Source of the DNA: Pseudoalteromonas sp. A25 | GTDB taxonomy: Bacteria; Pseudomonadota; Gammaproteobacteria; Enterobacterales; Alteromonadaceae | Assembly (NCBI RefSeq): GCF_009176705.1 | Contig: NZ_AP021846.1 | Span: forward strand, 1,396,001 to 1,460,000 | DNA: 64,000 nt | Direction of reading: 5' to 3' | In this document: positions 51,801 through 58,900 of the stretch, piece by piece | Layout: each line of letters opens with the position of its first letter | How positions within the stretch are numbered: position 1 is the first letter of the stretch | Position numbers and translations under genes: made by a program | The notes under the pieces: generated by a model | Database searches by the model: none | The model's input: the letters and a program-made list of their open reading frames with translations, nothing else | What the model was told of the DNA's origin: nothing

Positions 51801-52938
51801 TCAAACGCCCAGTGCATTTAGCCAGGTTATTCAAGAGGATAAAAAGGCGACGAACACAAAGTTAGCACTACGTTATGTGATATTTGGTGGTGAAGCGTTG
51901 AACTTGGAGAGTTTAACACCTTGGATAGAGAAATATGGCGATAACCACCCTCAACTGATTAACATGTATGGAATAACAGAAACGACAGTTCATGTCACTC
52001 GTCAGCGTATCACACAAGAAGTTATCGCGAGTTCACAAGGCGCGAGTACGATAGGTCGTGCATTGAAGGACTTAAATCTGGTGGTGTTGAATGAACACAA
52101 CATGTTGGTACCAACAGGTGTGGCAGGTGAGATGTATATTGCTGGAGCGGGTGTTACAAGAGGTTACCTAAATCAAGCTGCATTGACGGCAGCGCGTTTT
52201 GTTCAACTTCCAGAGCTAGGTGAGCAACGTTTTTATAAAACGGGCGACTTAGCGCGATACACAGAGAATGGCGATTTAGAATATTTAGGACGATTAGATC
52301 ACCAAGTCAAACTGCGAGGTTTTAGGATAGAGCTTGGAGAGATAGAGAGCGCGTTAACGAGAAGTGGGTTAGTAAACGATGCAGTAGTACAGGTTAAAGA
52401 GTCGACAGATGGGAATAAACGACTCGTGGGGTATTTAGCGTTGGGTAAGTTACCCCAAGAGGATACGAGTGCAATGTTCAACTCCTTGAAAGGATATTTA
52501 AGTGAACAATTGCCAAGCCATATGGTACCAGCAGTTTTTGTTTGTTTAGAAGAATTGCCGTTAACGGGCAATGGCAAGGTAGACCGTAAAGCTTTACCAG
52601 AGCCAGATATCAGTCAACAGCAAGGTAAATATGTTGCTCCAAGTACAGCAACGGAGAAGGTGCTGTGTGAGATATGGCAAGAGGTGCTGGGTATTGAGCG
52701 GGTCGGGATAACAGATGACTTTTTTGATATCGGTGGCCATTCTTTGCTTGTCATGAAGTTTTTGACTGAATTAGAGCATAAACACAGTGTCATTGTTCCC
52801 GTTAAGACGATATTCCAATTTTCAAACATACAAAACCTTGCTGCATATATTGAAATAGCCACTCCGCTTGAGGCTGATGGTATGCAACGTAATGATCAAG
52901 AAGAACAAGAAGTAGAAATGGAAACATTCCAATTATGA
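42841..52938 (+). CDS. NRPS, three modules with two dual E/C domains (Asn, unassigned, Thr)
   Basis: Synthetase of 3365 residues: TubC dock 1-55, C 68-500, A 530-1045, T (Ser1096), dual E/C 1160-1600, A 1630-2140, T (Ser2197), dual E/C 2265-2700, A 2730-3240, T (Ser3301). The dual domains show the extended epimerisation motif, HHMMSEQGD at 1199-1207 and HHRMNTKGD from 2302. Both also have HHIISDH (from 1317 and 2421), the HHxxxDH variant typical of that subclass. They should epimerise the preceding residues, so module 1 and 2 residues are predicted D. Codes: DATKVGEVG (Asn-like), DMEDSGTVD (not assigned), DFWNIGMVH (Thr). The third A-T block is duplicated in gene 52935, and the stretch from the end of A1 through E/C1 is duplicated in gene 59663. 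The tail EVEMETFQL is a likely docking motif. Confidence 0.94.
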   Translation: MTVFELLTILEQLNIKLALDNDKNLIIRGDKSKLTNDLIGSIKKSKPEIVKLLLKQPLTAALNFEICDRSGDIALSYAQQRLWMLDQIEGSSAQYNIANALKLDGKIDIAALTNAFNRIIMRHESLRTCFTANAQGRPFQVIQENVELDIPLQDISNTTGEAQRLLVEEILRDEAERTFDLSKDIMLRIQLVRLAEESHLLLVTMHHIASDGWSMAILINEFCQLYHAHITGDTASMPPLAIQYADYAHWQRSWLKGDELHEQLDYWAQQLAGIPEVHGLPLDNPRPAEQAFKGGRVCSVIDKAQTERLNALCQKQGATLFMGLQALFALLLSRYSNETDIVMGSPIANREQEEVAGLIGFFVNTLVLRSDLSLNPSFSGLITQSKTMLLSAYAHQQVPFEQIVERLKPTRSLSHSPLFQVMLVLQNNEEGELHLPDLALSLVERQEVLAKYELTLNVIETDQGLSLDWQYNTAIFNEDTIARMASYFNVLLSSVLAAPELPVQSLEVLSATERSYLLAHWNDTQVSLPAAQCMHELFEAQVEKNGEATAVVCGGNQLSYVQLNSRANQLAHYLIKEGVKPGSLVGICLERSVDMVIAILATMKAGGVYVPLDPHYPETRLRYMIEDAQLSTILTQRSVLLNTSISAANVLCLDDDVVYEALDNRSITNLPVISLGLTSSDLAYIIYTSGSTGNPKGVEVIHRGLINYVNYAVSHYFADVKTAIVSSPLAFDATVTSLLSPLINGCQVQLLEDNGEELEQLAVLLQQLSSPALFKLTPSHLEGLALLSKESKFNDINHRIVLGGEQLKSHNLFQWKQTYLPAATFINEYGPTETVVGCSTYFVRDIQDVKTNQSSIPIGKPIHNTQLYVLNSQLSPVPIGAPGELYIGGVGLARGYLNRDELTAERFIENPFYDENIAGSSQRLYKTGDLVRWLPDGNLVFLGRLDHQVKLRGFRIELGEIEHTIGGLENVRDVVVIARSDNGQHEQQLVAYVVEEAAAEISDKDKVVTQLRQHVEAVLPDYMVPSAFVVMESLPLTPNGKVDRKALPAPDFSQQQESYVAPSTETERLLCAIWQDVLGIEQVGVKDNFFALGGHSLLVIQVIARLQEIGKSISAKVLFSAKTLSDVAAAIDASVVAETFKVPANEIPENCEHITPEMLPLVDLDEQSLEYIVNQVPGGAGNIQDIYPLGPLQKGILFHHMMSEQGDPYVLPALFKVNGKTNLASFKAALEFVIGRHDVLRTAILWEGLPTPVQVVYKEAVLRIEEVAVEAGMDVMDIMSAKSAPESQSMDLSQGPLIQLQVAAMDDDAFIVLLQYHHIISDHVGLEIIQSEIAAYMQGKADTLLPSKAFRGFVAHALHQEKNNDAHAYFESLLGDVEEPTAPFNLLDVQGDGSQIVELRAQVRPALSSKLREVAKRLAVSPAAIFHAAWSLLISGCSGRDDVVFGTVVSGRLQGTMGAESMLGVFINTLPFRVKLQGVTALELVEQVQERLVSLLPYEQTSLAEAQKCSGLPGGTPLFSALLNYRHTANEGAAEQKAIPECVEYLGGQEWTNYPFDMSVDDLGTEFELEAQVDASISAERIISYMQAALENLVCALELSPEQAADKICILSDVEKNKLIVDWNNTDSEYPAELCIQQLFEQQVSRNPNGVSLIIDEKQLSYEQLNAHANQLAHYLIQNHGVRPDTMVGICLDRSLDMIISIMGILKAGGAYIPLDPALPESRLQYIIQDANLDTVLTSEAILSQISQSFANTVCLDERHIIEQLSQLPKEDILPSDIGLLPSHLAYVIYTSGSTGNPKGVMVEHRSLVNLATLIQKNYSLKAEDRFLQFATINFDMSIEDIFGALSSGSQLVLRTDSWLSSPENFWQLCSDYNITVLDLPTAFWHELAKETGVNPPPCIRHISIGGEQVSNSALALWFERDVELPKLVNTYGPTECTVDAAFSTIVDERNSIGSAIDNYALYVTNKNGLLAPIGVAGELLIGGVGLARGYLNNENLTKEKFVENPFYDSNFTSSSERLYRTGDLVKWLPDGTLAFLGRIDDQVKIRGFRIELGEVESALKECGCIQDAIVIPVSVGEADKHLAAYIIPSSKDIMSSSNPDSDIIQSLVKKVRQQLALMLPDYMIPQHIIAIEQIPLTTNGKVDKNSLPEPGMLSMQDVYVGPETETERVLCKVWELVLGCKKVSTKDNFFALGGHSLLVMQVIAKLQEKDILVTARQLFTAPTLASLATEIDKAVSVQGKVFKAPKNKIPTPCNRVTPEMLPLVNLTEDEINLIASKVPGGMENIQDIYPLGPLQEGILFHHRMNTKGDPYILPAIYKIEGREAVDELLKALRFVIERYDVLRTAVLWHNLSTAVQVVCRQVELPVTWLTLPVEQEANEYISTLCTPENQSMDLSDAPLVHLKIVQQSNDDTYFVLLQEHHIISDHVGLEIIERELSLYQGGQSHLLKEPTPYREFVAHALYQAKHNNAESFFSQMLGDVEAPTAPFELVDVQGNGSQINEVKQSVSAQLSARIRGVAKDLQVSPAAIFHAAWAVLLAGCSAKSDVVFGTVVSGRLQGTTDAENMMGVFINTLPMRVDLNNVSATALIEQVHQSLLALLPYEQTSLALAQKCSAIQGSTPLFSALLNYRHSSMAKQMGDELTDLSNHVNVETIINQERTNYPFNLSVDDFSTDFAFDVQVDSTVDAGRIASYMQEVLAKLIDLSVTSSSKYVSSLQFLPPCERERLLVEWNGVEEEFPSDKCIHQLFEEQAAITPDAIAVTFESEHIRYSELNSRANQLAHYLIEEHQVKPDSLIGVCFERSVDMLVSILAVLKAGGAYVPLDPNYPQSRLTYMMLDASLNTVLTESDLQESVQGASIQAVCVDAEHIQLQVRKYSVENIEPSNIGLTASHLAYVIYTSGSTGNPKGVMVEHRNITRLMASTEADFQFDSQDVWTMFHSYAFDFSVWEIWGALSYGGRLVIVPYWVSRSSSDFYQLLADEQVTVLNQTPSAFSQVIQEDKKATNTKLALRYVIFGGEALNLESLTPWIEKYGDNHPQLINMYGITETTVHVTRQRITQEVIASSQGASTIGRALKDLNLVVLNEHNMLVPTGVAGEMYIAGAGVTRGYLNQAALTAARFVQLPELGEQRFYKTGDLARYTENGDLEYLGRLDHQVKLRGFRIELGEIESALTRSGLVNDAVVQVKESTDGNKRLVGYLALGKLPQEDTSAMFNSLKGYLSEQLPSHMVPAVFVCLEELPLTGNGKVDRKALPEPDISQQQGKYVAPSTATEKVLCEIWQEVLGIERVGITDDFFDIGGHSLLVMKFLTELEHKHSVIVPVKTIFQFSNIQNLAAYIEIATPLEADGMQRNDQEEQEVEMETFQL
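45403..47181 (+). repeat. A-T-E/C block, copy 1 (paired with 62222-64000)
   Basis: At least 1779 bp appear identical to 62222-64000 (constant offset 16819), cut off only by the window end. The block starts just before the A-domain segment IPIGKPIHN and covers the rest of the A domain, the carrier and the first part of the E/C domain. Confidence 0.9.
51019..52750 (+). repeat. Thr A-T block, copy 1 (paired with 57756-59487)
   Basis: About 1732 bp, from the C-A linker (LLVEWNGVEEEFPSDKCIHQ) to the carrier motif GGHSLL, nearly identical to 57756-59487 (offset 6737). At least two silent differences were seen (cccagt/cctagt and cagttagcc/cagctagcc). Confidence 0.92.
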
Positions 52939-55900
52939 TTTTATCAAAGTTAATTCAAGAACTGGCAAAACAGCAAATTAGGTTATCATTGAAAGATGGT
53001 GCGCTTTCAATTAGTGGGCCAAAAGGGGCTGTAACTCCACTTATTCTGAATGCATTAAAAGAGCACAAGGCAGAATTAATCGCCTCTTTGCAAGGTGCTG
53101 AAAAGAGACATCATACAATTTCAATTGCACAACGGGGTGAGCCACTACCTTTATCTTTTGCTCAACAGCGTTTGTGGCTGCTTGATAAAATCGCAGATGG
53201 AAGTGCTCATTACAATATTTGTGGTGCAGTTAAATTAAGTGGAGTTATTGATATTGATGCGTTAAATAAATCATTTTCATCTTTACTCGCTCGCCATGAA
53301 ATCTTACGTACATGCTACCGTGAAGATGATGATGGCAACCCGATACAAGTCATTCAGCAACCAAGCGAAGTTCAGGTGGAGACTGTGGACTTGTCTAAAG
53401 TCAACTGTGACCTAACCCAAAAATGTATCGAGGAAGAAGCTGATAAAGAAGCGTTATCTTTATTTGATTTAAGCAGCGATCTAATGATGAGAACAAGACT
53501 TCTTAAATTGAGCGAGTATGAACATATTTTGTTGGTTACTATGCACCATATCGCTTCAGATGGATGGTCTATGTCAATATTAATTGAAGAATTCTCGAAG
53601 TTATACGTTGCGTTTTGTGGGGGGGAAAGAGAAGCTCTTCAGGAACTTCCCATTCAATATGCTGATTATTCAAGTTGGCAGAGACATTGGTTTTCAAATG
53701 AAAAGCTAAAAGAGCAGCTTAAATATTGGCGTGAACAGCTCGCTGGTATTCCTCTCGTTCATAGCTTGCCACTGGACTATGCTCGTCCATCAACGCCTAG
53801 GCATATAGGCGATAATATTATGTCAACGATAGATAAAAATACAGCAGGGAAATTACAGGAAATTTGTCAATCTCAGGGGGCAACGTTATTTATGGGGTTG
53901 CATACTGTATTTTCAGTTTTACTGGCGCGTTATAGTAGTGAAAATGATATTGTAGTTGGAACGCCTATCGCTAACCGTGAGCAGGCTGAAATTAAGGGAC
54001 TAATAGGATGTTTTGCCAATACTTTAGTGCTGCGCTGCAAGTTGTCGGGCGATGAGAGTCTTGTTAGCCTAATTAAGCAAAACAAAAGTACACTTCTTGA
54101 TGCTTATCAGCACCAACAAGTACCTTTTGACAAGGTGGTTGAAGAACTTCAACCGGAGCGGAGTTTAAGTCATAGCCCGTTATTCCAAGTTATGTTGGTG
54201 CTACAAAATAATGAAGAGAGCGATCTTGAACTACCGAGTTTATCTTTAAGTCCCATAAAACAGTCTGGATCAGTAGCGAAATACGATCTAACTCTAGAAG
54301 TTTCGGAAAGTGACGAAGGCTTACACTTAGTATGGGAATACGATACAGACTTATTTGTACAGGAGACGATAAAGCGTTTAGCCAGCCACTTTGAGTTACT
54401 GTTAGAGGGATTAACAGACAATCCAGAGAAGTCAGTATTTTCGATAGAGATGCTTTCAGAAGCAGAGAAACATCAGCAGTTAGTGGCATGGAATGATACA
54501 GCGGTAGAGTATCCGAAAGAGCAGTGCATTCATGCCTTATTCGAGGCGCAAGTAGAAGCGACACCAGATGCAGTAGCAGTGGTGTTTGCAGAGCAGACGA
54601 TGACGTATAGAGAGTTGAATGCGAAGGCAAATCAGCTTGCTCAATACCTTGTAGAAGAAAAGGGTGTTAGACCAGATACGTTAGTGGGTATTTGTGTAGA
54701 GCGCTCGTTAGAGATGATGGTAGGGATACTCGGTGTACTCAAAGCAGGTGGGGCGTATGTGCCACTGGACCCGAATTACCCAGCGGCTCGTTTGGCATAT
54801 ATGCTGGAAGATGCAAATCTAACGACGGTATTAACACAAGAGTCATTACGGGGTGTTACGCCGGTGAAAGCATCACAAGCAGTGTACTTGGATAGTAGTG
54901 CGTTGTGTGATGATTTAGGGAATTACTCAAGTGACAATGTTGGCATTGACAGTGTGCGTTCAAGTCATTTGGCGTATGTGATTTATACATCAGGCTCAAC
55001 AGGTAATCCTAAAGGGGTGATGATAGAGCACCGCAGTGCGCATGGGCTTATCGCATGGGCCAAGAAGCATTACGGTGAAGCGCAGTTAAAAGCGGTTTTA
55101 GCCTCAACATCAATGTGTTTTGACTTGTCTATTTTTGAGTTTTTTGCGCCCTTGTCAACAGGGGGAAAAGTTGTCTTAGTTAAGAATGCATTTGATTTAC
55201 CAGCAACGTACGTTGAAGATTTAACACTGATAAATACGGTTCCATCAGTGATTGAATCATTGCTATTGGAGTTAGATTTCTCGATGGATGGGAAGGTTTT
55301 AAATTTAGCTGGTGAACCGTTAAAGCAATCCCTTGTTGAACGATTATATAAGAAAGGGTTTTCTCTGGTTTACGACTTATATGGTCCTTCGGAGTGTACA
55401 ACATACTCGACTTGTGTAGAGCGAAAGGTCAATGGAACAGCGAGTATTGGTAGCCCGATTTCAAACTTACAATGCTACATTTTGCATGAAAACAGTTTAT
55501 TACCAACGGGGGGCGTGGGCGAGCTTTACATTGGTGGTGTGGGCTTAGCGCGAGGTTATTTAAATCGCCCAGAGCTGACAGATGAGAAGTTTGTAAGCAA
55601 TCCGTTTTATGATGAGGCGAACCCAGCCAGCAGCGAACGGTTATATAAAACGGGCGACTTAGTGCGTTATTTACCTGATGGTAATTTAGAGTTCTTAGGG
55701 CGTATTGATCATCAGGTTAAAATCAGAGGATTCAGAATAGAGTTAGGCGAAATTGAGCAACAACTCTTATCTGACGGGCGTGTTAATGATGCGGTCGTGG
55801 TTGCCGACGGCAAAGAGGCGGATAAACGCCTCGTCGCATATGTAACACATGATGACGCCGAAGCGATGTTGATGGATGATGAGTCAGCGCAAAGACAACG

Positions 55901-58900
55901 TAACGACTTAATCGAATCGTTAAAAGCACGGCTAGCACAGACACTACCTGACTATATGATCCCGTCAGTATTTGTGGTGCTTACACACATGCCGCTGACA
56001 CCCAATGGTAAAATTGATCGTAAAGAATTACCCGCACCAGATATATCACAGCAGCAACAAGTGTATGTCGCGCCGACAACGGACACAGAGAAGATGTTGT
56101 GTGAAATATGGCAAGATATTCTCGGTGTTGAACAAGTGGGGGTCACCGACAATTTCTTTGCATTAGGTGGGCATTCTCTGTTAGTTATGAATGTCATAGC
56201 TTCAGTACAAAAAGCAGGTTACTCCCTCAGAGCTCAAGAATTTTTCTCTGCGCTACAACTAGCGGCATTAGCCAAAAAAATTGATAGTAACAAAGGGCAT
56301 ATACAGCCCATGTGTGCTGCGCCAGAAAACTTAATTCCAGCACAATGTAATCATATTACTCCTGAGATGTTACCTCTTGTTACTTTAACAGTGGAAGATA
56401 TTAAGAGTATTACTGAACAAGTTTCAGGAAGTATCTCTAATATTCAAGATATTTACCCATTAGGTGCGCTACAAGAAAGTATTCTGTTCACTCATATGAT
56501 GAGCATAAAAAACGATCCATACGTTACGCAGCTACTTTATAAAGTAAATAACAAAGAAGCTTTGGATGAATTTATTGATAGCTTAAACTTTATAATCAAC
56601 CGCCATGATGTACTGCGTACAGCCATTGTATGGGAGGGGATTTCTCAGCCTGTTCAAGTAGTTTTTAAAGAAGTTACTCTCCCAATTGATAGCTTTACTT
56701 TAAGTGAAGAACTCGATTCTGAGGCGCATGTAATCGAACTCGCATCTTCTGAATCACATTGGCTGGATATAACACATGCACCGTTAATCAAGCTGAGAGT
56801 AGCACGGGGGAAACAGGGAAAATACTTCTTATTTTTACAAGTTCATCATATGGTTATCGACCATGTGAGTTTGGAAATTATTCAGCGTGAAATAGATGTA
56901 TATCGTTCTGGGCAAGCGGCTAGTTTGCCTGTGAGTCAGCCTTATCGCAATTTCATCTCGCACACGATACAACAAGAAAAAAAGATTGATGCTAAAAACT
57001 ACTTCACCAACTTGCTTGAGGGGGTTGATGAGGCAACGGCTCCATTTGCTTTGATTGATAATCAACGTGATGGAGTACATGTTTCTGAGTTAAGAAAGCT
57101 TGTACCTAGAAACGTGTCTATTCGTTTGCGTGAGTTATCTAAATCGTTGAAAATTGCGCCATCAAGTTTGTTCCATAGTGCATATGGCTTAGTTATTGCC
57201 GCGTGTAGTGGCAAAAATGACATAGTATTTGGCAGCGTTATGTCTGGTCGCTTACAAGGAGCTGTAGGTACTGAAAGTATTCTCGGGGTTTGTATTAATA
57301 CGTTGCCACTGAGGTTGAATCTTAACGAAGTCAGCGTACGTGATTACGTGCTAAATACACATCAGCATTTAGTTGAATTACTGCCTTTCGAGCAAACCCC
57401 TTTAGCTTTCATTCAAAATTGCAGTGATGTAGCGAATAACACGCCATTATTCGGTGCAATATTGAATTATCGCCACTCTAAAGATGATCAAAGTAATACT
57501 CATTCAGAAGCAAAGAGTGATGATGCGATTGTCCAGTTAAGAGTAAAAGAAAGAACCAACTATCCATTTACATTGAATGTTGACGATTTAGGGTTGGATT
57601 TTGAGCTTGATTTTCAAATCGATACAGATGTTAGTATTGAGCGAGTGATGCATTACATGCAAAGGGCGATAGAGCAGCTTGTTGAGCATTTATCTATTTA
57701 TCCAGAAAAGTTAGTGCAATCAGTGCGAGTTATATCTAATAACGAAGCTCAGAAATTACTCGTCGAGTGGAATGGGGTAGAAGAAGAGTTTCCTAGTGAT
57801 AAGTGCATTCATCAGCTGTTTGAAGAACAAGCTGCGATTACTCCAGACGCAATAGCGGTTACTTTTGAGTCAGAGCACATTCGTTATTCTGAGTTAAATA
57901 GCCGCGCCAATCAGCTAGCCCATTACCTCATTGAAGAGCATCAGGTGAAACCTGATAGCTTAATTGGGGTGTGTTTTGAACGTTCAGTAGACATGTTGGT
58001 GTCAATTCTTGCGGTGCTCAAAGCGGGTGGTGCATATGTACCACTGGATCCGAATTACCCTCAATCTCGACTTACTTACATGATGTTAGATGCGTCCTTA
58101 AACACGGTGCTAACAGAGTCTGATTTACAAGAAAGTGTGCAAGGAGCGTCAATTCAAGCAGTGTGTGTTGATGCCGAGCATATCCAATTACAAGTGAGAA
58201 AATACTCTGTTGAGAATATAGAACCAAGCAATATAGGGCTGACAGCGAGTCACTTGGCGTATGTGATTTATACATCGGGTTCAACGGGCAACCCTAAAGG
58301 CGTGATGGTTGAACACAGGAATATAACGCGCTTGATGGCGTCGACAGAAGCAGACTTTCAGTTTGATTCGCAAGATGTATGGACGATGTTCCATTCTTAT
58401 GCTTTTGATTTTTCAGTTTGGGAAATATGGGGAGCGTTAAGTTATGGGGGGCGTTTAGTGATAGTACCTTATTGGGTATCGCGCTCTTCGAGTGACTTTT
58501 ATCAGTTATTGGCAGATGAACAAGTTACGGTACTAAATCAAACGCCCAGTGCATTTAGCCAGGTTATTCAAGAGGATAAAAAGGCGACGAACACAAAGTT
58601 AGCACTACGTTATGTGATATTTGGTGGTGAAGCGTTGAACTTGGAGAGTTTAACACCTTGGATAGAGAAATATGGCGATAACCACCCTCAACTGATTAAC
58701 ATGTATGGAATAACAGAAACGACAGTTCATGTCACTCGTCAGCGTATCACACAAGAAGTTATCGCGAGTTCACAAGGCGCGAGTACGATAGGTCGTGCAT
58801 TGAAGGACTTAAATCTGGTGGTGTTGAATGAACACAACATGTTGGTACCAACAGGTGTGGCAGGTGAGATGTATATTGCTGGAGCGGGTGTTACAAGAGG

